DNA of 38,406 nt from CAYQDR01 sp964416315 (GTDB taxonomy: Bacteria > Methylomirabilota > Methylomirabilia > Rokubacteriales > DASRDR01): assembly GCA_964416315.1 (NCBI GenBank), contig CAYQDR010000037.1, forward strand, positions 1-38,406, read 5' to 3'. How positions within the stretch are numbered: position 1 is the stretch's first letter; the number at the start of each line of letters is the position of its first letter. Positions 7,810 to 14,696 of this stretch are shown piece by piece. Made by a program: the position numbers and the translations under genes. A model generated the notes under the pieces. That model worked only from the letters and a program-made list of their open reading frames with translations, was not told the DNA's origin and ran no database searches.

Positions 7810-9239
7810 AGTACTTCCTCCTTCGGCATCCCGACCGGCTCGGGCACGGCCCGGATCCGGAGCATCACGCGGGTGTCGGCCGTGACCGGCGCGGTCCGAC
7901 CACGGCGCACGCCGATCACCCACAGCACCTCTTCCCCCGCCCCCTCGCCGGCGACCAGGAGCGGCCAGGCTTCGCGAGCCACCCGGGCGGCGCCGGCGGC
8001 CGCGAGGAGGCGCGACACGCGGACCGGCCCGTCGCCCCCGAACGGGACGATGCGGTCACCCAGCCGCCGGGGGCGCACGGCCAGCCCGGCCGGCAGGCGC
8101 TCCCCGTCGAACCACGCCTCCCACGCGGGATCGGCGGGGCGTCCGCCGACGGGTGGGACGACGGCGGCGTGCAGGGTGAGCCGCGCGGCAGGGAGCGGGG
8201 TCTCGCCCGGCACGGCGAGCGGCGCGGTCCGAGCCGGCGGCCGGGCCGGCGCGACCCAGAGCGCCTCCCGCGCCCGCTCGACCACGAGCCCCCGGGGCAG
8301 GCGGACGCGCGCCCCGACGCGCGCCTCGCGCAGCGCCACGAGCCCCTGGAGGTGATGGGCTCGGAGGCCCGCCGGCGCGACCTCGCGGAGCGCGAGACGC
8401 AGCAGCGCCTTGACGGCGCCCGGCGGCAGTCCGTCGAGGGCCGCGAGCGCGATGGCCCAGCCCCCGGCGCCCGGCCGGACGAGCCCGGCGGCCCGCGGGG
8501 CGAGCAGCGCGTCGAGCGCCTCGACGGTCTCGCGCGAGGCGAGGGCGAGCCGCCGGAGGGCCGCGCGGATCCCCGGCCAGCCGTGCGCGGCGAGGAGCGG
8601 CAGGAGCTCGTGGCGGAGCCGGTTCCGGAGAAGCTTCGGATCGCGGTTCGTCGCGTCCTCGACCCGCGGGAGGTCGTACGCGGCGAGATGGGCGAGGACC
8701 GACCCGCGGTCCACGTCGAGGAGCGGCCGGATGAGCCGGCCGCGCCGCGGCGGGATGCCGGCGAGGCCGCGCGACCCGGCGCCCTGGAGAACCCGCATGA
8801 GCACCGTCTCGGCCTGGTCGTCGGCGGTGTGGCCGAGGGCGATCCGCGTGACGGCCCTCGCGCGCGCGACCCGGTCCAGCGCCCGGTAGCGCGCGACGCG
8901 CGCCGCCTCCTCGGGGGAGCGCCCCTCGCCCCGGGGCACCGTCACGCGTTCGACCACGACCGGGCAGTCGAGCCGCCCGGCGAGGTCCCGGACGAGCGCC
9001 GCGTCCCGGTCGGCCTCGGCCCGGAGCCCGTGGTGGACGTGGCAGGCGACGAGCGCGAGGCGGTACTCGGGTCGGAGGAGGGTGAGCGCGTGGAGGAGGG
9101 CGACCGAGTCGGGGCCGCCGGAGACCGCTACGAGGACCCGGTCGCCGGGCTCGAGCAGACCGTGGCGGCCGATCGCCGCCCGCACGGCCGCGAGGAGCGG
9201 CGTCCCTTCCGCGGACGGCGAGTCGCCGGCGGGCGCCAT
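7806..9239 (-). CDS. tilS: tRNA(Ile)-lysidine synthase
   Basis: TilS converts C34 of the CAU-anticodon tRNA-Ile to lysidine so that it reads AUA. The 477-residue protein has the PP-loop ATP pyrophosphatase motif SGGPDS at residues 40-45 and the family segments HVHHGLR and GHTADDQAETVLMR. It also has the GIPPRRGRLIRPLL and NRDPKLLRNRLRHELLP stretches. The C-terminal part (about 330-477) matches the accessory tRNA-binding region by position. I start it at the ATG at 9239, because longer versions overlap moaE without any similarity to TilS. It follows moaE by 20 bases and overlaps htrA by four, so the three genes are probably co-transcribed. Confidence 0.95.
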   Translation of the reverse strand: MAPAGDSPSAEGTPLLAAVRAAIGRHGLLEPGDRVLVAVSGGPDSVALLHALTLLRPEYRLALVACHVHHGLRAEADRDAALVRDLAGRLDCPVVVERVTVPRGEGRSPEEAARVARYRALDRVARARAVTRIALGHTADDQAETVLMRVLQGAGSRGLAGIPPRRGRLIRPLLDVDRGSVLAHLAAYDLPRVEDATNRDPKLLRNRLRHELLPLLAAHGWPGIRAALRRLALASRETVEALDALLAPRAAGLVRPGAGGWAIALAALDGLPPGAVKALLRLALREVAPAGLRAHHLQGLVALREARVGARVRLPRGLVVERAREALWVAPARPPARTAPLAVPGETPLPAARLTLHAAVVPPVGGRPADPAWEAWFDGERLPAGLAVRPRRLGDRIVPFGGDGPVRVSRLLAAAGAARVAREAWPLLVAGEGAGEEVLWVIGVRRGRTAPVTADTRVMLRIRAVPEPVGMPKEEVL

Positions 9240-9259
9240 GGCCGCGCCCCCACCAGGCG

Positions 9260-9691
9260 CTACCCTGCCGGGGGGGACTCGCCCTGGAGTCCCACCCAGA
9301 CCGCGCCGTCCTCGAAGATCTCCCGCTTCCAGATCGGCACGGTCTCCTTCAGGCGGTCGATGGCGAACTGGCACGCCTCGAACGCGTCGGCCCGGTGCGC
9401 GGCCGAGACCGCGATGACGACGCTCGCCTCGCCGATCCCGAGCCGGCCGATCCGGTGGGCCATCGCCACCTGCTTGACGCCGGGCCAGCGCCGGTAGACG
9501 ACCTCGCCGATCTCCTTCAGCTTCGCCTCGGCCATGGGCGCGTGCGCCTCGTACTCGAGGGCGACGACCCGGCGGCCCGCGCTCCGGGCTCGGACGACGC
9601 CGAGGAACACGGAGACGCCGCCCGCTTCCGGGACGGTCACCGCTTCGGCCAGGGCGTCGGCCGACAGGGGCTCGGTCGTCACGCGGTACAC
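9260..9691 (-). CDS. moaE: molybdopterin synthase catalytic subunit MoaE
   Basis: MoaE (143 residues) pairs with MoaD thiocarboxylate to convert cyclic pyranopterin monophosphate to molybdopterin. Family signatures are present: VSVFLGVVRARSAGRRV, LEYEAHAPMAE, HRIGRLGIGEASVVIAVSA and the catalytic-lysine region DRLKETVPIWKRE. I start at GTG 9691, which gives MYRVTTEPL, matches family N-termini and has GGAGG six bases upstream. A second GTG at 9682 would give a four-base overlap but poor spacing. The chosen start overlaps the end of moaD by 13 bases, so the Shine-Dalgarno sits on the codons of the MoaD Gly-Gly. Confidence 0.95.
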   Translation of the reverse strand: MYRVTTEPLSADALAEAVTVPEAGGVSVFLGVVRARSAGRRVVALEYEAHAPMAEAKLKEIGEVVYRRWPGVKQVAMAHRIGRLGIGEASVVIAVSAAHRADAFEACQFAIDRLKETVPIWKREIFEDGAVWVGLQGESPPAG

Positions 9692-9945
9692 GGGCTCCCT
9701 CCGCTCACGGGCGGGAAGCACGCGACCTCCTCGCCGGGCTGGACGGGGTGGTCGGCGCCGACGTACTCGTTGCCGACGGCGAAGAGCGTGTGCGGGCGGT
9801 AGCGGGCGAGCGCGGGATGGACGGCGGTCAGCGCGGACCAGACTTCGGCGACCGTGGCGCCGTCCGGGACCTCGACCTCCACCCGGTCCCGGCCGGCCGC
9901 TTCGCGGAAGCGAGCGAAGAGCCGGACCGGCACCCGCACCGCCAT
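9679..9945 (-). CDS. moaD: molybdopterin synthase sulfur-carrier subunit MoaD with a C-terminal extension
   Basis: The 88-residue protein is a beta-grasp sulfur carrier with MoaD features: an RLFARFREAAG start, LAVGNEYV-like strands and the ending CFPPVSGG. In ordinary MoaD the Gly-Gly is the very C-terminus and is adenylated and thiocarboxylated by MoeB. Here Gly82-Gly83 is followed by five more residues (SPCTA) before the stop. Either a protease trims the tail, or a small sequence change has moved the stop. The extra codons overlap the moaE ribosome binding site and start. The start is the ATG at 9945, preceded by a gap after the Fe-S carrier gene. Identity is firm; the tail is the odd part. 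Confidence 0.92.
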   Translation of the reverse strand: MAVRVPVRLFARFREAAGRDRVEVEVPDGATVAEVWSALTAVHPALARYRPHTLFAVGNEYVGADHPVQPGEEVACFPPVSGGSPCTA

Positions 9946-9976
9946 TCGAGAGAACCGTCCGGGGGGGTGGGGCCGG

Positions 9977-10300
9977 TCAGGCCTGGAAGGAGTGCCCGCA
10001 GCCGCAGGTCCCCTTCGCGTTCGGGTTCTTGACGGAGAACCCGGACCCGTAGAGGCTGTCGACGTAGTCGATCTCGACCCCGGCGAGGTACGGGGCGCTC
10101 TGGGGGTCCACGTAGAGCTTGACCCCGTAGGACTCGAGGACCTGGTCGTCCTGCGCGGCGGTATCCTCCCAGCCCAGCTCGTACGAGAAGCCCGAGCACC
10201 CGCCGCCGACGACCCGGAGCCGCATGCCCCAGTCCGGCTTCCCCTCCTCCAGCCGCAGATCCTGGACCTTCTTCGCAGCCGCCTCACTCAGCGTGACCAT
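9977..10300 (-). CDS. A-type iron-sulfur carrier protein (IscA/ErpA/SufA family)
   Basis: The 107-residue protein is a HesB/IscA-type carrier that receives and delivers Fe-S clusters. The three conserved cysteines are C35 (GGGCSGF) and C99/C101 (GTCGCGHSF). The middle region (YGVKLYVDPQSAPYLAGVEIDYVD) and the GSGFSVKNPNAKG segment are typical. I choose ATG 10300 over the in-frame GTG at 10306 because AGGAGG lies seven bases before the ATG and would be too close to the GTG. A strong promoter lies in the gap after folE, so it can be expressed separately from the upstream genes. The three A-type subfamilies cannot be told apart here, so no symbol is given. Confidence 0.94.
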   Translation of the reverse strand: MVTLSEAAAKKVQDLRLEEGKPDWGMRLRVVGGGCSGFSYELGWEDTAAQDDQVLESYGVKLYVDPQSAPYLAGVEIDYVDSLYGSGFSVKNPNAKGTCGCGHSFQA

Positions 10301-10378
10301 CGACACCCCTCCTGAACCCGTTATCGGGATTCACCCGCCCGGACAGACCGAACGCCCGCTGGGCCGAAGTCGCGATCG

Positions 10379-10407
10379 ATTATACCAGATTCCCACCCCG
10401 TGGTCAG
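10379..10407 (-). promoter_or_regulatory. promoter for the Fe-S carrier / moaDE / tilS / htrA run
   Basis: Read on the minus strand, CTGACC (10402-10407) is followed after 17 bp by a perfect TATAAT (10379-10384). The -35 box overlaps the folE stop codon. The transcript would have a leader of about 70 bases before the Fe-S carrier start. Confidence 0.65.
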
Positions 10408-10964
10408 ATGAGCGGCCCGCGGCTCTTGATCAGCTCGAGAAACTCGGCGCGCGTGGCGGGGCGGTCGCGGAAGCCGCCCAGCATGGCGGAGGTCACCGCC
10501 TTCGAGTTCTGCTTCTCGACTCCGCGCATCAGCATGCAGAGGTGGATCGCCTCGACGACGACCCCGACGCCCCGGGGGCTGAGCGCGTCGTAGAGGCTCT
10601 TGGCGATCTGGCTCGTCATCCGCTCCTGAACCTGGAGCCGGCGGCTGTAGACCTCGACCAGCCGCGCGATCTTCGAGAGCCCGAGGATCTTTCGGTCGGG
10701 GATGTAGGCGACGTGCGCCTTGCCAAAAAATGGGAGGAGGTGGTGCTCACACATCGAGGCGAAGTCGATGTCCTTGACGAGGACCATCTCGTCGTACTTG
10801 TCCTCGGCGTAGACGGCGCCGGCCAGGATCTCCCGCGGGTCCTCGCGGTACCCCGAGGTGAGGAACCGGAAGGCGGCCTCCACCCGCTCGGGCGTCCGCT
10901 CGAGCCCCTCGCGGCCCGGATCCTCGCCGAGCTCCCGGAGCAGCCGCTCGATCAGCTCGCGCAT
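10404..10964 (-). CDS. folE: GTP cyclohydrolase I
   Basis: FolE converts GTP to 7,8-dihydroneopterin triphosphate, the first step of folate and some queuosine or biopterin routes. The 186-residue protein has the zinc ligands C72 and H75 (SMCEHHLLPF) and C143 (HLCMLMRGV). It also carries GKAHVAYIPDRKILGLSKIARLVE and QVQERMTSQIA, and the RGVEK/NSKAVTSAMLG substrate-binding end. Length is typical of bacterial type IA enzymes. The ATG at 10964 follows the enoyl-CoA hydratase stop by only seven bases, so folE is the last gene of the run that begins near 13277. A promoter for the next gene overlaps its stop. Confidence 0.97.
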   Translation of the reverse strand: MRELIERLLRELGEDPGREGLERTPERVEAAFRFLTSGYREDPREILAGAVYAEDKYDEMVLVKDIDFASMCEHHLLPFFGKAHVAYIPDRKILGLSKIARLVEVYSRRLQVQERMTSQIAKSLYDALSPRGVGVVVEAIHLCMLMRGVEKQNSKAVTSAMLGGFRDRPATRAEFLELIKSRGPLI

Positions 10965-10971
10965 CTCACCA

Positions 10972-11757
10972 CTACCGGCCCTTGAACGTCGGCCGGCGCT
11001 TCTCGAGGAACGCCTGGGTCCCCTCGCGGTAGTCCTCGCTGTCGAAGGTCGCGAGCTGCATCCGGTCGATCTCGCCCTTCTGCGCCACGCCCCCGTCCTC
11101 GACGATCGCCTCGACGACGAACTTCGCCCCCTGGACGGAGAGCGGCGCGTTCTCGGCGACCCTGGCGAGGTACTCGTAGGTGTGCCCCTCGAGCTCCGCC
11201 ACCGGGAGGACGCGGCTCACGAAGCCGAGCGCCAGGGCCTCCGGCGCGTCGAAAGTCCGCGCGGAGAAGAGGATGTCCTTGGCCGCCGCCGGGCCGACCA
11301 GGCTCACGAGGCGCTTGACCGAGTGCAGGCCGTAGACGATGCCCAGGCGCGCCGCGGGGATCCCGAACCGGCCGGTGTCGGCGGCGAACCGGAGGTCGCA
11401 TCCCATGGCGATGGCGATCGCGCCGCCCATGCAGTAGCCGTAGATCATCGCCACGGTCGGCTTCGGGCAGGCCTCGATCGCGTGATAGGCGGCCTCGGTG
11501 CGGGCATTGTACGCCTCGGCCGTGGCCCGGTCCTTCCGCACCTCCCTGAACTCGGAAATGTCGGCGCCGGAGGCGAAGGCCTCCTGCCCCGCCCCGCGGA
11601 AGACGATGCCGCGGACTGCGGGGTCGCGCGTCAGCTCCTCCATGATCCCCGGCATGGCCGTCCACATGGCCAGGTTGAAGGCGTTCCGCATCTGGGGGCG
11701 GTTGAAGACAACCGTGGCGATGTGATCGCGGCGCTCGACCAGGATCTCGTCACTCAT
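10972..11757 (-). CDS. enoyl-CoA hydratase/isomerase family protein
   Basis: The 261-residue crotonase-fold protein has the two oxyanion-hole regions: GQEAFASGADISEF (about 55-70) and YGYCMGGAIAIAMGCDLRFA (about 105-125). In classical hydratases the segment after this carries a catalytic Glu in a PEINLG-like motif. Here it reads GIPAARLGIVYG, so that Glu is Ala and the later catalytic Glu position is also not obvious. The enzyme may therefore be an isomerase, thioesterase or decarboxylase rather than a hydratase. I start at ATG 11757 (MSDEILVERRD) because the upstream extension runs into a palindromic repeat. It lies just downstream of a family III CoA transferase, fitting a shared acyl-CoA pathway. 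Confidence 0.88.
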   Translation of the reverse strand: MSDEILVERRDHIATVVFNRPQMRNAFNLAMWTAMPGIMEELTRDPAVRGIVFRGAGQEAFASGADISEFREVRKDRATAEAYNARTEAAYHAIEACPKPTVAMIYGYCMGGAIAIAMGCDLRFAADTGRFGIPAARLGIVYGLHSVKRLVSLVGPAAAKDILFSARTFDAPEALALGFVSRVLPVAELEGHTYEYLARVAENAPLSVQGAKFVVEAIVEDGGVAQKGEIDRMQLATFDSEDYREGTQAFLEKRRPTFKGR

Positions 11758-11779
11758 TCGTGACCCCCCGCACCCCCGA

Positions 11780-11805
11780 CCCCTCCCGCCCTTCGGGGGG
11801 AGGGG
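11780..11805. repeat. GC-rich palindromic intergenic repeat
   Basis: A CCCCTCCC-G-CCC arm pairs with GGGGGGAGGGG around a TTC loop, leaving one bulged G. It lies between two genes read in the same direction. It resembles the palindromes at 3464 and 15444, including the upstream C-rich lead-in. Confidence 0.55.
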
Positions 11806-11856
11806 AGGGCGCACTGGCCTGGGCCCTCCGACTCCAGGAGTCGCATTTGTGGCCCC

Positions 11857-13026
11857 TCAGGGCCGGGACTCGGCCACGACGCCCTCGGCGAAGAGGCCCT
11901 CGATCGCCGCCGCGTCGTAGCCGGCGCCCCGCAGTACCTCGCGGGTGTGCTGGCCGGGCAGGGGCGAGGGCGCCGTCACCTTCGCCGGGGTCCGGTGGAG
12001 GAACACGGGCTGGCCCATGACGCGCATCGGGCCGTGCACCGGGTGGTGCACCTCCTCGATGAGACCCAGCGCCTTCACCTGCGGGTCCGCGAACACCTGC
12101 CCGACGTCGTAGATGGGGCCGCAGGCGACCCCCGCCGCGTTCAGGCGCTCGACCCACTCGGTCATCGAGGCCCCGGCGAACACCTGCTCGATGATCGCGT
12201 TCAGGACCGGCCGGTTGTCGATCCGGAGCTGGTTCGTCGCGAAACGCGGGTCCGCCGCGAGCTCCGGCCGTCCGATCGCTTCGCAGAAGCGGCGCCACAT
12301 GACCTCGGAGCCGACCGCCAGGTTCAGGTGGCCGTCGCGCGCCCGGTAGACGCCCATCGGTGAGGTCAGCGGGTGGTGGTTCCCGACCGGCGGTGGGACC
12401 TGGCCGGTGTTCAGGAACTTCCCCGCCTGGAACGAGAGGCTCCCGGCGAGGGCCGCCAGCAGCGAGGTGTCGAGCCACTGGCCGCGCCCGGAGCGCTCGC
12501 GCTCCACGAGCGCCACGAGGATCCCGATTGCCGCGAAGTACCCTCCGAGCAGGTCGCCGATCGGGATCCCGATCCGGAGGGGCCCCGTCTCGCCGGTTCC
12601 CGTGACCGACATGAGGCCCGACATCCCCTGGATGATCTGGTCGTAGCCCGGCCGGTCAGCGTAGGGGCCCGACTGCCCGAACCCGGAGATGCTCGCGTAG
12701 ACGAGCCGCGGGTTGACGGCCGACAGGCGCTCGTAGTCCACCCCGAGGCGGTGCTTGACGCCCGGCCGGAAGTTCTCGGCGACGACGTCGACGGTCGGCA
12801 CCAGGCGCAGAAACACCTCGAGGCCCGCCGGCTTCTGGAGATCCAGGAGGACGCTCTTCTTGCCGCGGTGGAGGTCCACGGCGTCGAAGGGCTCCCGCGC
12901 CCGGTCCACCTCCCCCGGGCGCTCGATGCGGACGACCTCTGCCCCGAAGTCGGCGAGGATGCGGGTGCAGGTGGGGCCGGCGCGGACCAGGGTCAGGTCG
13001 AGGACGCGGACGTGGGAGAGGGGCAT
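11857..13026 (-). CDS. family III (CaiB/BaiF) CoA transferase
   Basis: The 389-residue protein has the family layout. The N-terminal Rossmann-like part contains LVRAGPTCTRILADFGAEVVRIERP, then FDAVDLHRGKKSVLLDL, the ENFRPG motif (84-89), and SISGFGQSGPYADRPGYD. The C-terminal part has the usual interlocked-dimer features. Such enzymes move CoA between acyl groups, often in catabolism of carnitine, oxalate, bile acids or aromatics. In formyl-CoA transferase the catalytic Asp lies in an LLD/LLE-like position. My eye alignment places Ala191 (LDTSLLAAL) there, so the acyl acceptor chemistry is uncertain. An alignment would decide whether Asp186 substitutes. The gene lies 29 bases after the acidic protein gene and before the hydratase-like gene. 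Confidence 0.92.
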   Translation of the reverse strand: MPLSHVRVLDLTLVRAGPTCTRILADFGAEVVRIERPGEVDRAREPFDAVDLHRGKKSVLLDLQKPAGLEVFLRLVPTVDVVAENFRPGVKHRLGVDYERLSAVNPRLVYASISGFGQSGPYADRPGYDQIIQGMSGLMSVTGTGETGPLRIGIPIGDLLGGYFAAIGILVALVERERSGRGQWLDTSLLAALAGSLSFQAGKFLNTGQVPPPVGNHHPLTSPMGVYRARDGHLNLAVGSEVMWRRFCEAIGRPELAADPRFATNQLRIDNRPVLNAIIEQVFAGASMTEWVERLNAAGVACGPIYDVGQVFADPQVKALGLIEEVHHPVHGPMRVMGQPVFLHRTPAKVTAPSPLPGQHTREVLRGAGYDAAAIEGLFAEGVVAESRP

Positions 13027-13055
13027 GCGGGTTGCTCGACGGACGGACCGCCGCG

Positions 13056-13277
13056 CTACTCCTCGTCCTTCTCGCCCTCGTCTCCGCCGAGGTCTTCGCC
13101 CTCGTCGTCCTCGTCGTCCTCGAAGTCCTCGTCGTCCTCGAACTCCTCATCGTCGAGGTCGTCGTCCTCGACGTCTTCGTCGTCTTCGTCGAGCTCCTCG
13201 TCCTCCTCCTCGTCGTCGTCGTTCGAGTAGTAGGGGTTCTGCTCGTCCTCGACGTCGGGGTGCTTCCGCAACGACAT
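13056..13277 (-). CDS. small, extremely acidic low-complexity protein
   Basis: The 73-residue product starts MSLRKHPDVEDEQNPYYSND. After residue ~19 it is almost entirely Asp and Glu, broken only by occasional Leu, Val, Phe and Gly (DEEFEDDEDFEDDEDDEGED). It is expected to be disordered and strongly negative. GGAGG lies just before the ATG, and a TGGACA-16-TATAAT promoter lies upstream, so it looks like a real expressed gene. Comparable acidic tails occur in the RNA polymerase delta subunit and in nucleic-acid mimics or histone-like binding partners, but here there is no folded domain. I do not assign a function. The opposite strand is hydrophobic only because GAC/GAG complements read as Val and Leu. 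Confidence 0.75.
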   Translation of the reverse strand: MSLRKHPDVEDEQNPYYSNDDDEEEDEELDEDDEDVEDDDLDDEEFEDDEDFEDDEDDEGEDLGGDEGEKDEE

Positions 13278-13321
13278 AGCTCCTCCAGCGCGGACGGCCG
13301 CGGTTGGAAATGATCGGCCCG

Positions 13322-13349
13322 ATTATAACAAGAAGGTCGAAGCTGTCCA
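13322..13349 (-). promoter_or_regulatory. strong promoter for the acidic protein gene
   Basis: On the minus strand, TGGACA (13344-13349) is followed after 16 bp by a perfect TATAAT (13322-13327). The predicted start site is about 35 bases before the acidic protein ATG. It may also serve the CoA transferase, hydratase-like and folE genes downstream. Confidence 0.65.
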
Positions 13350-13617
13350 GCCGTCAACCACCGCGTCACCCGATCGCCGGGCTTTCCCCCATCGCCGCCG
13401 GTCCCTCGCCCACCCCGCCGCCTCGTCAGGCCGCCAGGGCACGCCCACGCTGGTCGTGTCGATGTCCGAGCCGAGCGACGGTGAAGCCTCCCCGCCCCTC
13501 GTGGGGCGTATCCCCCTCGCCCTGGAACCGGCCCGCTGAGATCTGAGCCGAGCGGAACAGGTCGCCGCGCGGCGCCAGGGAGACCCCGTCCGTTGCGCCC
13601 GGCGGTGCGCTCCGGCG
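13350..13617. other. intergenic region without a recognisable gene
   Basis: This region lies between two divergent promoters. Short open frames occur on the plus strand, but they lack family resemblance and ribosome binding sites. I see no RNA gene or clear repeat. Confidence 0.5.
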
Positions 13618-13646
13618 TTGAGAGCCCGCCCCGAATCGTTTATGAT
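13618..13646 (+). promoter_or_regulatory. promoter of tRNA-Met
   Basis: TTGAGA (13618-13623) is followed after 17 bp by TATGAT (13641-13646). The predicted start is a few bases upstream of the mature tRNA 5' end at 13660. Confidence 0.7.
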
Positions 13647-13659
13647 CTTCGTGGACTTT

Positions 13660-13734
13660 GGCGGTGTAGCTCAGAGGCAGAGCAGGGGTCTCATAAGCCC
13701 TTTGTCGCAGGTTCGAGTCCTGCCACCGCCACCA
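13660..13734 (+). tRNA. tRNA-Met (CAU), elongator type
   Basis: The 75-base sequence folds into a full cloverleaf. The acceptor GGCGGTG pairs with CACCGCC, with discriminator A and encoded CCA. The D stem is GCTC/GAGC with a short 7-base loop containing GG. The anticodon stem is GGGGT/GCCCT with loop CTCATAA (anticodon CAT), and the T arm is GCAGG-TTCGAGT-CCTGC. The first acceptor pair is G-C, not the mismatch of initiator tRNA. A lysidine-modified tRNA-Ile2 also has CAT, but the acceptor and T arm look like elongator tRNA-Met. Confidence 0.93.
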
Positions 13735-13767
13735 CGCTTCATCGCATCGCCCGATCCCCCGACCCGC

Positions 13768-14406
13768 TCACGACCGGGCCACCGCCTCCCGGATGGTCCG
13801 TCCACGGAGGAAGGCGAGGATCACGACGAAGGGAGCGGCGGACAGCACAAACATCACGCTCAGCACGACTCCGAACAAGAGACCGGGACCGCCCGCGCCC
13901 GCCTTCGACGCGAAGCTGGTCACCATCCAGAGCCACCCCAATCCGACGAGGCCCACCTGGGCTAGGCCAACCCAGGCGACAACCTCGAGCGCGGTCCTCG
14001 CCCAGGCACGAAGCCTGAGAAACTGGATGCCCGCGACCAGCGCGAGAACCGCGATGGCCATCTGCACCGACATCCAGATTCCGGCGTACCGGAGCACGGA
14101 CAGCACGAAGGTGAACTCCCAGGGCAACCCCTCGGGCGGCGCTTCCTTCAGATCGGCTTCCATGGCGTCCAGCGCCTCTGTCATCTGAGGCAGCGCGAGA
14201 AGATTCATCGCACCGCTCAGAATCAAGAGCGCCGCCACGACGATGAACATCCAGCCGATGACGACGACGGACGTCGGCGCCCGGCCCTGCCCTCGGCTGG
14301 GGTGGGCCGCTGGCGCGCGTCCCGGCGCCCCAAGCCTGGGAACCCCCGCGCTCGCCTGCTCCGCCTTCCACCGCTCATACTCCTCGCGGTCCTTGAAGTG
14401 TGGCAT
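13768..14406 (-). CDS. multi-pass membrane protein of unknown function
   Basis: The 212-residue protein begins with a charged cytoplasmic segment (MPHFKDREEYERWKAEQ), then a Pro/Ala/Gly linker. Four hydrophobic stretches follow: about 45-66 (VVVIGWMFIVVAALLILSG), 95-130 (a long one, probably holding two turns), 135-160 (LEVVAWVGLAQVGLVGLGW) and 170-200 (LLFGVVLSVMFVLSAAPFVV). I do not recognise the family. ATG 14406 is chosen because AGGAGG lies eight bases upstream; the longer frame lacks such a site. It converges on tRNA-Met. No clear functional context is visible. Confidence 0.75.
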   Translation of the reverse strand: MPHFKDREEYERWKAEQASAGVPRLGAPGRAPAAHPSRGQGRAPTSVVVIGWMFIVVAALLILSGAMNLLALPQMTEALDAMEADLKEAPPEGLPWEFTFVLSVLRYAGIWMSVQMAIAVLALVAGIQFLRLRAWARTALEVVAWVGLAQVGLVGLGWLWMVTSFASKAGAGGPGLLFGVVLSVMFVLSAAPFVVILAFLRGRTIREAVARS

Positions 14407-14559
14407 GTCCCACGCCTCCTCCCCTTCGAGCCGTGTGGCGGCGCCAGGCGTCACCGGCGCGCCAGCTACGCTGCTTGCCGACCGGTGTAGTCCGGACCAG
14501 GTGGCGTGTCAAGGGCCGGGCCGCGGCGCGGCACGAACGCCCGGCAGGCTTTCGGGCGG

Positions 14560-14589
14560 TTGACAGCCGCGATCGGAATCGTGTGTAAT
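14560..14589 (+). promoter_or_regulatory. promoter for the PuuD-like gene
   Basis: A perfect TTGACA (14560-14565) is followed after 18 bp by TGTAAT (14584-14589). The transcript would carry a leader of about 100 bases before the ATG at 14697. The leader has an ATG at 14591, but its frame runs across the puuD-like gene and looks like a shadow. Confidence 0.65.
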
Positions 14590-14696
14590 CATGACGACTT
14601 CGGAGCCTTTCACGACACCTGACCTCGGCGAAACGTCCCGTGAGGAACCTCGCGCCGCAGCCGACACGCCCGTAGGCGAACAGGGGGGAGGAGTCT

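Noticed and set aside
13032..13313. A hydrophobic plus-strand frame over the acidic protein gene
   Set aside because: Its Val/Leu runs are the complement of GAC/GAG codons. The minus strand has the ribosome binding site and promoter.
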